A stretch of DNA of 64,000 nt, taken from positions 2,046,001-2,110,000 of the forward strand of contig NC_015588.1 in NCBI RefSeq assembly GCF_000215105.1, written 5' to 3'. Every line of letters begins with the position of its first letter. Position 1 is the first letter of the stretch. Of this stretch, positions 26,865 to 35,335 are shown piece by piece. Origin of the DNA: Isoptericola variabilis 225. GTDB taxonomy: Bacteria; Actinomycetota; Actinomycetes; Actinomycetales; Cellulomonadaceae. Position numbers and translations under genes: made by a program. The notes beneath the pieces are model-generated. The model was not told the DNA's origin. It was given only the letters and a program-made list of their open reading frames with translations, and made no database searches.

Positions 26865-27602
26865 GTGCCTTCCACGACCACCTCGCGAGCCACCTGGGTC
26901 AAGCTGGTGGCAGCCGCGCTCGCGCTCGTCGTCACGGTGCACACGGCCGCGACGTTCCTGTGGATCGCACCGAGGAACGCGATCAGCACCGCGGCGGCGG
27001 AGCCGCTCGAGGCGTACATGGAACCGGTGTTCCAGCAGAACTGGTCACTCTTCGCCCCGACGCCGATCAACGTGGAGAACTCGCTCGAGGTCCGCGCCCT
27101 GGACGAGGACCTCAACCCGACGGCGTGGGTCGACGTGACGGACCTCGAGATCTCCGCCAACCTCACGCACCACGTGTTCCCCAACCGTGCGAGCCGGCCG
27201 ACGCGCATGCTCGCAGCCCGCGCCGGCGCGCAGTTCCGCAAGCTCTCCGACGCCGAGCTGCAGGTCCTCGGCGGTCACTATCACGAGAACGCCTGGCCCC
27301 GGCTCGCGGAAGCGCTCGAGGAGGCGGACGGCAGCTCGTCCGAGGCACGCCGGGACCTCGTTCTCGCCTACGACCGTGCCATGGCCGCGTACGCGACGGA
27401 GTTCGTCCGCGCGACGGTCACCGAGATCGAGCCCGCCTACGTCCAGTTCCGGGTCGTCCGTCAGCCCGCCGCACGGTTCTCGGCCCGTGACGGCGAACCG
27501 CCTGCGGCGACGACCTACACGTTCGGCAGGCGCCCGCTGTACGAGTTCCCGCGCCAGGACAGCGACGCGTTCCGGGCGGCGATCGAGAGGTTCCGGCCAT
27601 GA
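26865..27602 (+). CDS. DUF5819 family protein (membrane-anchored, extracytoplasmic)
   Basis: 245 residues from GTG 26865 with AGGAGA upstream. A single N-terminal membrane helix (about 12-32, LVAAALALVVTVHTAATFLW) is followed by NWSLFAPTPINVENSLEVRA, a hallmark of DUF5819, then a soluble domain probably outside the membrane. It overlaps the HTTM gene by 4 bp (ATGA). DUF5819 and HTTM genes are regularly paired in actinobacteria, suggesting one membrane complex. The biochemical role is unknown; an accessory or periplasmic partner of the HTTM enzyme is the simplest reading. Confidence 0.85.
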   Translation: MPSTTTSRATWVKLVAAALALVVTVHTAATFLWIAPRNAISTAAAEPLEAYMEPVFQQNWSLFAPTPINVENSLEVRALDEDLNPTAWVDVTDLEISANLTHHVFPNRASRPTRMLAARAGAQFRKLSDAELQVLGGHYHENAWPRLAEALEEADGSSSEARRDLVLAYDRAMAAYATEFVRATVTEIEPAYVQFRVVRQPAARFSARDGEPPAATTYTFGRRPLYEFPRQDSDAFRAAIERFRP

Positions 27603-28690
27603 CGACGACGATCGCCTCCGCACACCGGCAGGCGTCCGACCGGCTCGACGCCGCGCTGCGCTGGGTGTGCGACGACCGCAGGGCGACCTACGGCACGGCG
27701 CTGGTCCGCATGGCGTTCGGCGGCGGCGCCTTCGTCTTCCTGCTCACCCACCTGCAGAACCGCGAGTACCTGTGGGGCGAGGCGGCGCGCTGGGCCGCAC
27801 CGCTCGACTCCAACGGCGGTTTCGGCGCTCCGTTCACGCTCTTCGCGGGCGGGCTCGCGTCCGTTCCGCTCACGGTCGCCTACGTCGTGCTCCTCGTGCT
27901 CGCGGCGCTCGTGACGGTCGGCTGGCGGGCACGCTGGGTGACCCCCGTCTTCCTCGTGATGTGGGTCAGCCTGCTCGAGTCGAACCCCCTGACGGGCGAC
28001 CAGAGCGACAACATCTTCCGCATCCTGCTGCTCTACCTGTGCTTCGCCGACCTCGGCGGCCGCTGGTCGCTCGACGCCCGCCGCCGCGCCCGCGAGCTGG
28101 CGCGGTACGGGGTCCCCCGGCCGCTCGGCCGGTTCGGGTCCGCCCGGGCCAACGCGGCCGCCGTCCAGCTCGGCACGTTGCTGCACAACTTCGCCGTGAT
28201 CATGGCCGCGGCGCAGATCTGCCTCATCTACGTGGCGTCCGGGCTCTACAAGGCCCAGGGCGCGCGGTGGCAGGACGGCACGGCGATCTACTACCCGCTG
28301 CAGCTCTCCCACTACCGGCCCTGGCCGTGGCTCGCCGACCTGCTCGTCCAGAACCCGCTGATGGTCACCCTCGTGACCTACTTCTCGGTGTTCATCCAGC
28401 TGTTCTTCCCGCTCATGCTGCTGCAGCGCTGGACGCGCATCGTCGCGATCGCCGGTGTGCTGGCGATGCACACGGGCATCGCCGTCGCGATGGGCCTGCC
28501 GTTCTTCTCGCTGTTCATCATGGCCGGCGACTGCCTCTTCGTCCGGGACCGGACCTTCGCCGCGGTCGAGCGCCGGGTACGGACGTGGCTCGGCCGCGTC
28601 GTCCGTCACCTCCCCGGTCCGCGGGGGCACGACGGCGGCACTCGCGACGGTACGCCCGCTCGCGAACCCGAGCAGGTGCCGGTGCCCTGA
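27599..28690 (+). CDS. HTTM domain membrane protein (vitamin-K-dependent carboxylase-like)
   Basis: 363 residues, multi-spanning. The HTTM core shared with vitamin-K-dependent gamma-glutamyl carboxylase is recognisable: SNPLTGDQSDNIFRILLLYL, SGLYKAQGARWQDGTAIYYPL, then VLAMHTGIAVAMGLPFFSLFIM. Aligning SGLYKAQGARW with the human carboxylase AGVKKLDADW motif puts K218 here on the human catalytic-base lysine, which also happens to be numbered 218; this comparison is from memory. The C-terminal tail is short, so the lumenal propeptide-binding domain of the animal enzyme is absent; DUF5819 could replace it. The reaction is not known. A Glu-repeat surface protein precedes this operon. Confidence 0.85.
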   Translation: MTTTIASAHRQASDRLDAALRWVCDDRRATYGTALVRMAFGGGAFVFLLTHLQNREYLWGEAARWAAPLDSNGGFGAPFTLFAGGLASVPLTVAYVVLLVLAALVTVGWRARWVTPVFLVMWVSLLESNPLTGDQSDNIFRILLLYLCFADLGGRWSLDARRRARELARYGVPRPLGRFGSARANAAAVQLGTLLHNFAVIMAAAQICLIYVASGLYKAQGARWQDGTAIYYPLQLSHYRPWPWLADLLVQNPLMVTLVTYFSVFIQLFFPLMLLQRWTRIVAIAGVLAMHTGIAVAMGLPFFSLFIMAGDCLFVRDRTFAAVERRVRTWLGRVVRHLPGPRGHDGGTRDGTPAREPEQVPVP

Positions 28691-28710
28691 CGTCGAGCAA
28701 CCAGCAGGGA

Positions 28711-28752
28711 CGACGGAGCCCCGCCGGCCGTGCGGCCGGCGGGGCTCCGTCG
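28711..28752 (+). terminator. strong terminator after the HTTM gene
   Basis: Perfect 19-bp stem with the left arm CGACGGAGCCCCGCCGGCC, loop GTGC, and the exact complementary arm. It separates the plus-strand DUF5819-HTTM operon from the converging DUF3145 gene and can act in both directions. Confidence 0.8.
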
Positions 28753-28773
28753 CGGGAGGGACGGACGGAGGCG

Positions 28774-29274
28774 CTACCCGACGCGGTGCAGCCAGCGCAC
28801 GGGCGCGCCGGCACCCGCGTAGCGGAAGGGCTCGAGCTCGTCGTCCCAGGCGGTGCCGAGCGCGAGGTCGAGGGCGTCACGCATGGCGCGCGGGTCGTGG
28901 GCGAGGTCGAGGGCCGCACGGATGCGGTCCTCGGGCACGACGACGTTGCCGTGGACGTCCGTCATGGCGTGGAAGATGCCGAGGTCGGGGGTGTGCGACC
29001 ACCGCGCGCCGTCGGCGCCGTGGCTCGCCTCCTCCGTCACCTCGTAGCGCAGGTGGTCCCACCCGCGCAGGGCAGACGCCAGCCGGGCGCCCGTGCCCTG
29101 GGCGCCCTGCCACGAGTACTCCGCGCGGTAGAGGCCGCGGCCGGCCGGCTGGGGCGTCCAGTCGAACGACACGCGAGTACCGAGCACGTTGCCCGCCGCC
29201 CACTCGAGGTGGGGGCACAGTGCCCGGGGTGCAGAGTGCACGAAAAGCACACCGCGGGTGATGGCTCCGGCCAT
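28774..29274 (-). CDS. DUF3145 family protein
   Basis: 166 residues (MAGAITRGVLFVHSAPRALC). The SFDWTPQPA, RAEYSWQGAQGTGARLASALRGW and RYEVTEE blocks are typical of this actinobacteria-specific family, usually found near the fab genes. Function is unknown. It stands alone, converging on the HTTM operon. No membrane segment or known catalytic motif is seen. Confidence 0.88.
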   Translation of the reverse strand: MAGAITRGVLFVHSAPRALCPHLEWAAGNVLGTRVSFDWTPQPAGRGLYRAEYSWQGAQGTGARLASALRGWDHLRYEVTEEASHGADGARWSHTPDLGIFHAMTDVHGNVVVPEDRIRAALDLAHDPRAMRDALDLALGTAWDDELEPFRYAGAGAPVRWLHRVG

Positions 29275-29444
29275 GTTGTCCTCCCTGGTTCCGAGGTCCG
29301 TCTTCCCCTACGTCCTCGAAGCCGAGCGGAGGTGCTGGTCAGCGCCCACCGAGCGGTGTCAATCTGTCTTCTCGTCACATCGTGCCGGACGTTCGGCGCA
29401 GATGCGAGACGAATCACCCGCTGTCTGAGGCTTTCTCAGGAAGT

Positions 29445-29939
29445 TCAGAGCCTCTCGCGCAGCTCGCGCATGGCCTTCTTGCGCACGCTGCGCTCCAGGC
29501 GGTCGAGGTAGAGCTTGCCGTCGAGGTGGTCGCACTCGTGCTGCAGGCAGCGCGCCATGAGCCCCGTGCCCTCGACGACGATCTCCTCACCCTCGAGGTT
29601 GGTGCCCACCACGCGGGCGTACCAGGCGCGCGTCGTCGGGTACCAGAGGCCCGGGACCGACAGGCAGCCCTCGTCGCCGTCCTGGAGCTCCTCGGAGAGC
29701 TCGACGATCCGCGGGTTCAGCACGTAGCCGATCTCGTCGTCGACGTTCCACGAGAAGGCCCGGAGGTTCACGCCGATCTGGTTCGCGGCGAGGCCGGCGC
29801 GACCGTCGGCGTCGACCGTGTCGACCAGGTCCTCGACCAGCCCGCGCACGCGGTCGTCGATCGTGGTGATCTCCTCGCACGGGGTACGCAGCACGGGGTC
29901 GGGCAGCACCCGGATCTCTCGCATCGCCATGGTCCGCAT
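29445..29939 (-). CDS. def: Peptide deformylase
   Basis: 164 residues; ATG 29939 is used, but [15 protein letters not shown] starting 9 bases later is equally possible. It removes formyl groups from nascent N-terminal methionine. All three metal-site motifs are present: GLAANQIGV (about 50), EGCLSVPG (about 90, Cys ligand) and QHECDHLDG (about 133, two His ligands and catalytic Glu). Length is typical for a type I/III bacterial enzyme. Confidence 0.95.
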   Translation of the reverse strand: MRTMAMREIRVLPDPVLRTPCEEITTIDDRVRGLVEDLVDTVDADGRAGLAANQIGVNLRAFSWNVDDEIGYVLNPRIVELSEELQDGDEGCLSVPGLWYPTTRAWYARVVGTNLEGEEIVVEGTGLMARCLQHECDHLDGKLYLDRLERSVRKKAMRELRERL

Positions 29940-30010
29940 TGTTCCAGATCGGGCGCCACGTCACGCTCCCCCTGGGGAGCGCCCCTGCGCTCCGGTAGGC
30001 TCACCGCCGC

Positions 30011-30084
30011 GCCCCGTTAGCTCAGCTGGTCAGAGCAGGAGACTCATAATCTCTCGGTCGCGGGTTCAAGTCCTGCACGGGGCA
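30011..30084 (+). tRNA. tRNA-Met (anticodon CAT, elongator-type)
   Basis: The acceptor GCCCCGT pairs with ACGGGGC. The D arm is AGCTCAGCTGGTCAGAGC, the anticodon stem GGAGA/TCTCT encloses CTCATAA giving CAT, and the T arm includes GCGGGTTCAAGTCCTGC. CCA is not encoded. It lacks the CGCGGGG start and unpaired first base of initiator tRNA. A lysidine-modified tRNA-Ile2 cannot be excluded from sequence alone. Confidence 0.92.
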
Positions 30085-30092
30085 CGACGCTG

Positions 30093-30484
30093 CTACCTCA
30101 TCCCGTAGGCGAGCGCGGCGACGCCGACGAGCGCCAGCCCGCCGAGGGTGAGCGCGACGAACCCTCCGACGGCGCACGCCCCCCCCGGCTCCGCCGGTAG
30201 CCGGTGACGATCGCCTGCAGCAGCCAGGCGCCCGCCGCGACGACGACGGCGGTGACGGCGGTCGGGCGGCCCGCCGCCGTGACGCCGTCGTACGAGGCGG
30301 CCCAGCTCTCCCACATCGCCACCCACACCAGGTAGGCGGGGACGAGCACCTGACCGAACACGCACACCAGTCCTGTGGCGACGGCGAGCCCGACGTCGCG
30401 AGAGTCGGCGGACCGGTGGGCACGCCCATCGCGCTCGACGGACGCCTCGTCGCTCGGGTTCGGCACGGCCGGCGGTGACGTCAT
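30093..30484 (-). pseudogene. Small membrane protein interrupted at a poly-C/G tract (possible phase variation)
   Basis: From ATG 30484 the frame encodes MTSPPAVPNPSDEASVERDG and two membrane helices (VATGLVCVFGQVLVPAYLVW; AVTAVVVAAGAWLLQAIVTG), then degenerates after YRRSRGG. In another frame a third helix follows (AVGGFVALTLGGLALVGVAA, ending YGMR at TAG 30093). The frames meet at a run of eight C at 30179-30186 (eight G in sense); nine would join them into a protein of about 130 residues with three helices. This may be a slippage-prone switch, a decayed gene or a sequencing error. The protein family is not recognised. Confidence 0.65.
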
Positions 30485-30514
30485 GGCTCCATCCTGCCCC
30501 GCTACCGTGTTGCC

Positions 30515-31024
30515 ATGTGGTTCCGCCGCACCTCGCTGCCCGACGACGCCCGCCGCGCGCTCGACGTCCCCCGGGGCGAGAAGATCCTCGCCACCGCGGC
30601 GCTGGCCGACGGCAGCTGGGCGGTCGCGACGACGGCCGAGCTCGCCGTCGTGCAGGAGCGCCCCGGCCGCGTGGCGATGCGGCGGCCGTGGTGGGACGTC
30701 GACCGGGCGGCGTTCGACCCCGAGCGGTCGATCGTCACGGTCGAGTGGGTCGACGCCGAACCGGATCTGCGGCTCCCCCTGACCGACCCCGAGCGCACAC
30801 CGTTCCCCCAGGTGCTGCGCGAACGCGTGCAGTGGTCGGTCGTCATCGCGGAGGTCGTCGGGCTGCCCGGCGGACGTGAGGTCAAGGTCGCGGTACGGCG
30901 TACGACGTCGGGCGAGCTGTTCTCGCAGGCCGTGGCCGGAGCCGGCGTCGACCTCGAGGACCCCACCGTCGCGCACGTCGTGGACGCGGCGGAGGACCGG
31001 TTGCGGTCCGCCGCGGGCCTGTGA
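30515..31024 (+). CDS. Conserved hypothetical actinobacterial protein
   Basis: 169 residues (MWFRRTSLPDDARRALDVPRGEKILATAAL). The composition is that of a real cytosolic protein, with a beta-rich N-terminal half (SWAVATTAELAVVQERPGRVAMRRPWWDVDRAAFD) and a helical C-terminal end (VVDAAEDRLRSAAGL). It sits 30 bp from the divergent small membrane gene and 99 bp before tRNA-Asn. No catalytic motif is seen and function is unknown. Confidence 0.75.
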   Translation: MWFRRTSLPDDARRALDVPRGEKILATAALADGSWAVATTAELAVVQERPGRVAMRRPWWDVDRAAFDPERSIVTVEWVDAEPDLRLPLTDPERTPFPQVLRERVQWSVVIAEVVGLPGGREVKVAVRRTTSGELFSQAVAGAGVDLEDPTVAHVVDAAEDRLRSAAGL

Positions 31025-31123
31025 GGTGACCTCGACCACCGCGCGCCCAAACCGGTCCGAAGCACCCTCCGAGGGCTGGTAGAGTTCTACCCGGCCGATC
31101 GCCCGGAGGCGGTCGCGTCGCGA

Positions 31124-31199
<76 letters not shown>

Positions 31200-31202
31200 C
31201 GA

Positions 31203-31230
31203 GGCCCGGAACCTTCTTAGGTTCCGGGCC
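31203..31230 (+). terminator. terminator of tRNA-Asn
   Basis: Perfect 11-bp stem GGCCCGGAACC / GGTTCCGGGCC with a TTCTTA loop, followed by TTCT. It starts 3 bases after the tRNA CCA. Confidence 0.85.
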
Positions 31231-31461
31231 TTCTCCGTGTGCGCAGGTTCCGCTGCGGCCAGGGCGCGTAGGGTGCCGTGCAGAGCGTCCCCGCGCGCTC
31301 GATCCTCCTGACCGGTGGCCCGCACCCGTCGGCGTCGCGGAGGACGAAGGTGGTCACCATGCCGTCGCGGTGGACCGGTTCGGCAGCCTCGACGTACCTG
31401 GCGGTCGGCACGGTCGCGGTGCGGGGGCGAACGTGCCGCGAGACCGCCGGAAGGTTCCGAG
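31231..31461. other. intergenic, no supported gene
   Basis: About 230 bp between the tRNA terminator and the BtrH_N-like gene. Several frames are open by chance because of high GC; none has a ribosome site together with convincing composition. AGGTTCCGAG at 31452-31461 precedes the downstream ATG. Confidence 0.4.
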
Positions 31462-32562
31462 ATGACCAGCCACCGCGCTCTCAAGAGGCTCGTCCGCGCG
31501 CGCATGCAGCGCACCGGCGAGTCGTACACGACCGCCCACCGCCATGTCACGGCGCACCGGGTGGGCAACCGTGGGCCAGGTACCGGCCACCGCGAGTCGG
31601 CGCTCGTGCGCACGATGCTCGCCCGCGCAGGTCTCGACCTCACCGAGGCGACGGTGTGCGGCCTCGGCGGCGGCATCGGCTTCCTCTACGCCGTCTTCGA
31701 GTACGACGCCGTGCCCTACCCGCTCCTCACCGTGGTGACCCAGCACCACCCGACACCCTGGGTCGACGCCGTCGCCGACCACCTGGGCCTGGAGCTGTCG
31801 GCCGTCCGATCGGCCGCGACCGACGCGGCGATCCGCAAGCTCGCCCGCTCGCTCGACGAGGGCCTCGCCGCCTGGATCGTCGTCGCCCGGGGAGTTCTGC
31901 CCTGGCACGACGACGTGTCGCCACTGGAACAGGCCGACCCCTATCCCCTGGTGGTGACCGGCCTCGACGGCGACCGCTTCGTGGTGCTCGATCGCGAGGA
32001 GCACCTGCTGTCCCGTGACCGCCTCGCACCGGCGTGGGCAGGCCACCGGAAGGGCAGGTTCGCGATCTCCACAGTCCGCCCGGGCGGCGCCACCGACCTC
32101 ACCGCTGCCCGCCGCGCCGCGACCGCCACGACCTACCGCCACCTGACCGGGCCGGTCCTCGGCAACAGCTTCGACGTCAACTTCGGGCTCAGCGGGATGC
32201 GGCGCCTCCGCGACGACCTCGCCGACACCACGAGCAGACGAGGGTGGCGGCGCCGCTTCGGTGCGGAACCGGCGTACGCCGTCGGGCTGGAGCGGCTGGC
32301 CGACTGCCTGACCTGGGCGTACGGGTCGCCGGGCGCGACGCGGCCGGCGTACGCCGAGTTCCTCATGGAGGCGGGTCTCCCCGACGCGGCCGTCCTCGCC
32401 CGAGAGGCCGGGAGCCGCTGGGCCGCGATCGCCGACGCCGCGGCGCGGGCGACCGAGGTGGAGCCGGGAGCGATGTTCGCCGACCTCGCCGCGCGCGTCG
32501 ACGAGGTCGTGGCCGTGGAGGAGCGGCTGGCCGACGACCTCGGCCGGTCCGTCGCCGGCTGA
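31462..32562 (+). CDS. BtrH N-terminal / DUF4872-like protein
   Basis: 366 residues from ATG 31462. It starts with the helical ALKRLVRARMQRTGESYTTAHRHV segment often seen in actinobacterial proteins. It continues with a BtrH_N-like papain/C39-fold region: ALVRTMLARAGLDLTEATVCGLGGGIGFLYAVFEY, VDAVADHLGLELS, PYPLVVTGLDGDRFVVLDRE. A DUF4872-like helical C-terminal half follows. BtrH, the butirosin acyltransferase, moves an acyl group from a carrier protein using a nucleophilic Cys; the Cys in TVCGLGGG is near the expected place, but equivalence is not certain. It stands alone, with no biosynthetic cluster around it. Substrate is unknown. Confidence 0.65.
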   Translation: MTSHRALKRLVRARMQRTGESYTTAHRHVTAHRVGNRGPGTGHRESALVRTMLARAGLDLTEATVCGLGGGIGFLYAVFEYDAVPYPLLTVVTQHHPTPWVDAVADHLGLELSAVRSAATDAAIRKLARSLDEGLAAWIVVARGVLPWHDDVSPLEQADPYPLVVTGLDGDRFVVLDREEHLLSRDRLAPAWAGHRKGRFAISTVRPGGATDLTAARRAATATTYRHLTGPVLGNSFDVNFGLSGMRRLRDDLADTTSRRGWRRRFGAEPAYAVGLERLADCLTWAYGSPGATRPAYAEFLMEAGLPDAAVLAREAGSRWAAIADAAARATEVEPGAMFADLAARVDEVVAVEERLADDLGRSVAG

Positions 32563-32572
32563 CCCCGGGCGG

Positions 32573-33289
32573 TCAGCCGCCGAGTGCACCCCGCACGGCG
32601 CCGGCAGCGCGCGCGAGCCGCTCGGCGATCCGCTCGGGCGGCGAGTCGCTCGCGACGTACACGGCCGAGACGGCGGCGGGCGGTCGCCCGCGCAGCACGA
32701 GGGGCACGGCGACGGCGCGCAGTGTCGGGATGACCTCGTCGTGGCTGGTCGCGTACCCGCGGGCGGCGGCCTCGGCGACCTGCTCGCGCGTCGGGTCGGG
32801 GACGCCGGGCGGCCAGCGCCGCTCGTCGAGCGCCGAGAGGATCGCCTTGCCGGGCGCGCCGAGCGAGACCGGGTGCCGGCTCCCGGGGCGCTGCGCGACG
32901 GACGCGACCGCGTGCCGCGGCTCGACGCTCACGAGCGTGACGCACTCGTCGTGGTCGAGCACGGCCACGAAGCACGTCATGCCGAGCTCGTTGGCGGCGG
33001 TCGTGAGCTCGGGCAGCGCCTCGGCCTGGAGGTCGTGCGCGACCCCGGCCGCGAGCGCCGCCATGCGCGGCCCGAGGGCGAGCCGGCCGCCGGCGTCGCG
33101 CCCGACCAGCCCGTGGTGCTCGAGCGTGCGCACCAGGCGGTAGGCGATCGAGCGGTGCACGTCGAGCCGCCGGCCGACCTCGTCGACCGTGAGCGGCTCG
33201 CGCGCGTCGGCGAGGATCTCGAGGACTCGGATTCCGCGGCTGAGCGTCTGGGACGGCGGCGCCGCGGCCCCCGGTGCGTCGGAACCCAT
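32573..33289 (-). CDS. IclR-family transcriptional regulator
   Basis: 238 residues from ATG 33289, with AGAGAGG 6 bases upstream; GTG 33295 would overlap that site. An N-terminal winged helix (LSRGIRVLEILADAREPLTVDEVGRRLDVHRSIAYRLVRTLE) is followed by the IclR effector domain (HPVSLGAPGKAILSAL, GYATSHDEVIPTLRAVAVPL). It is divergent from the aromatic monooxygenase, with a palindrome between them. IclR proteins often control aromatic catabolism, so it likely responds to the hydroxylase's aromatic substrate. Confidence 0.92.
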   Translation of the reverse strand: MGSDAPGAAAPPSQTLSRGIRVLEILADAREPLTVDEVGRRLDVHRSIAYRLVRTLEHHGLVGRDAGGRLALGPRMAALAAGVAHDLQAEALPELTTAANELGMTCFVAVLDHDECVTLVSVEPRHAVASVAQRPGSRHPVSLGAPGKAILSALDERRWPPGVPDPTREQVAEAAARGYATSHDEVIPTLRAVAVPLVLRGRPPAAVSAVYVASDSPPERIAERLARAAGAVRGALGG

Positions 33290-33352
33290 GAACACCTCTC
33301 TTGCACCGTGTGGCGCGGGCCACTACTGTCCGTTGCGATAGTCGAGACTAGA

Positions 33353-33367
33353 GTTCGATTATCGAAC
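33353..33367. promoter_or_regulatory. palindromic operator between iclR-type gene and monooxygenase operon
   Basis: GTTCGAT-T-ATCGAAC, a perfect 7-1-7 palindrome 34 bp upstream of the monooxygenase ATG. It is one of the few AT-containing motifs in the gap and a good candidate IclR site. Confidence 0.65.
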
Positions 33368-33400
33368 GCGCAAGATCGACAGTGAGGTCGAGGAGAGACG

Positions 33401-35335
33401 ATGCAGTTCCACCACCACGGGTACGTCACGCACGACCCGCGCATCCAGCCTGCGGCCGGCGTGGGCATCGACCGGCCCGCGGAGCTGCCCGACGAGGTCG
33501 ACGTCCTCATCGTCGGCAGCGGCCCGGCCGGCATGATCGCCGCGGCGCAGCTCGCGCAGTTCCCCGACATCACGACGCGCGTCGTCGAGCGCCGCCCGGG
33601 CCGGCTCGAGATGGGCCAGGCCGACGGGATCCAGTCCCGCAGCGTCGAGACGTTCCAGGCGTTCGGCTTCGCCGAGCGCATCACGGCCGAGGCGTACCGG
33701 ATCGTCGAGACGTGCTTCTGGAAGCCGGACCCCGACGAGCCGCGGAACATCGTGCGCACGGCCCGGCCGGCCGACGACCCGACGGGCATCAGCGAGTTCC
33801 CGCACCTCATCGTCAACCAGGCGCGCGTCCTGGACTACTTCGCCGAGGTCGCGGCCAGCTCCCCCACACGCCTCACCCCGGACTACGGGCTCGAGGCCGT
33901 CGGCGTCGAGATCGCCGAGTCCGGCGACCACCCGGTGACCGTGACGCTGCGGCACACCGCCGGCCCGCGTGCCGGCGAGGAGCGCACCGTCCGCGCCCGC
34001 TACGTGATCGGGTGCGACGGCGCGCACAGCACCGTGCGGCAGGCCATCGGCTGCCACCCCGTGGGCGACAAGGCCAACCACGCGTGGGGCGTCATGGACG
34101 TCCTCGCGGTCACCGACTTCCCGGACGTGCGCACCAAGTGCGTCATCCAGTCGCACGACGGCGGCAGCATCCTGCTCATCCCCCGCGAGGGCGGGTTCCT
34201 CGCGCGCTGGTACGTCGACCTCGGCGTCGTCCCCCCGGACGACGGCGGCGCGATCCGCCGCACGCCGCTGTCGGAGATCATCGAGCGGGCGAACCAGATC
34301 ATCCACCCGTACACGCTCGACGTGCGCGACGTGCCGTGGCACAGCGTCTACGAGGTCGGGCACCGCGTCACGGATCGGTTCGACGACGTCCCGGTCGAGC
34401 TCGCCGGCACGCGCACGCCGCGCGTCTTCATCACGGGCGACGCGTGCCACACGCACAGCGCCAAGGCCGGCCAGGGCATGAACGTCTCGATGCAGGACGG
34501 CTGGAACATCGCCTGGAAGCTCGCGCACGTGCTCACCGGCCGCGCGCCCGAGTCGCTGCTCGCGACCTACTCGGCCGAGCGTCAGGTCGTCGCGCAGAAC
34601 CTCATCGACTTCGACCGGCAGTGGTCCTCGCTCATGGCCGCGAAGCCCGACGAGCTCGAGGACCCGTCGATCCTCGAGGACTTCTACGTCCGCTCGACCG
34701 AGTTCTACTTCGGCTTCATGACGCAGTATGCGCCGTCGATGATCGTCGGCGAGGCCACCCACCAGGACCTGGCCACGGGCTTCCCGGTCGGCAAGCGATT
34801 CAAGTCCGCGCCGGTCGAGCGCGTGGCCGACGGCAACCCCGTGCACCTCGGCCACCACGCGCGCGCCGACGGGCGGTGGCGCGTCTACGCGTTCGCCGAC
34901 GCCGCGCCCGCGGGCGAGGACTCGGCGCTCGCCGCCTGGGCGGAGTGGCTCGGCACGTCGCCCGAGTCGCCGCTGCTGCGGCACACGCCCGAGGGCGCCG
35001 ACCCGGACTCCGTCCTCGACGTCAAGGTGGTCTACCAGCAGGACCACACGGGCGTCGACATCGGGAAGGTGCCGCCGGTGTTCCTGCCCCGCGTCGGCCC
35101 GTTCGGCCTCGTCGACTACGAGAAGGTCTACGCGACCGACCCCCACGCCGACATCTTCGACCTGCGCGGCATCGACCGCGCGTCCGGCGCGGTCGTCGTC
35201 GTGCGGCCCGACCAGTACGTGGCGCACGTCCTGCCGCTCACCGCGACGGACGAGCTCACCGCGTTCTTCGCCCAGAACCACCTCCCCGCGTCGGCCGCGC
35301 AGGCCGCCCGCCAGCCGGTGAAGGAGCTCGCATGA
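33401..35335 (+). CDS. mobA: FAD-dependent aromatic hydroxylase, 3-hydroxybenzoate 4-monooxygenase/phenol 2-monooxygenase type
   Basis: 644 residues, matching MobA/phenol hydroxylase length. The FAD-binding dinucleotide motif is VDVLIVGSGPAGMIAAAQLA (about 31-50). The second FAD/NADPH motif is YVIGCDGAHSTVRQAIG, and the GD motif is RVFITGDACHTHSAKAGQGMNVSMQDGWNIAWKL. A C-terminal thioredoxin-like domain follows (PDSVLDVKVVYQQDHTGVDIGKV, then VVVVRPDQYVAHVLPL). It hydroxylates a phenolic ring ortho to an OH using NAD(P)H and O2. It overlaps the aldehyde dehydrogenase by 4 bp. 3-Hydroxybenzoate is the best guess at substrate; no ring-cleavage gene is nearby. Confidence 0.85.
   Translation: MQFHHHGYVTHDPRIQPAAGVGIDRPAELPDEVDVLIVGSGPAGMIAAAQLAQFPDITTRVVERRPGRLEMGQADGIQSRSVETFQAFGFAERITAEAYRIVETCFWKPDPDEPRNIVRTARPADDPTGISEFPHLIVNQARVLDYFAEVAASSPTRLTPDYGLEAVGVEIAESGDHPVTVTLRHTAGPRAGEERTVRARYVIGCDGAHSTVRQAIGCHPVGDKANHAWGVMDVLAVTDFPDVRTKCVIQSHDGGSILLIPREGGFLARWYVDLGVVPPDDGGAIRRTPLSEIIERANQIIHPYTLDVRDVPWHSVYEVGHRVTDRFDDVPVELAGTRTPRVFITGDACHTHSAKAGQGMNVSMQDGWNIAWKLAHVLTGRAPESLLATYSAERQVVAQNLIDFDRQWSSLMAAKPDELEDPSILEDFYVRSTEFYFGFMTQYAPSMIVGEATHQDLATGFPVGKRFKSAPVERVADGNPVHLGHHARADGRWRVYAFADAAPAGEDSALAAWAEWLGTSPESPLLRHTPEGADPDSVLDVKVVYQQDHTGVDIGKVPPVFLPRVGPFGLVDYEKVYATDPHADIFDLRGIDRASGAVVVVRPDQYVAHVLPLTATDELTAFFAQNHLPASAAQAARQPVKELA

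Noticed and set aside
31217-31411. Possible 64-residue minus-strand gene
   Set aside because: No ribosome site, and it ends inside the tRNA-Asn terminator hairpin; composition alone is not enough.
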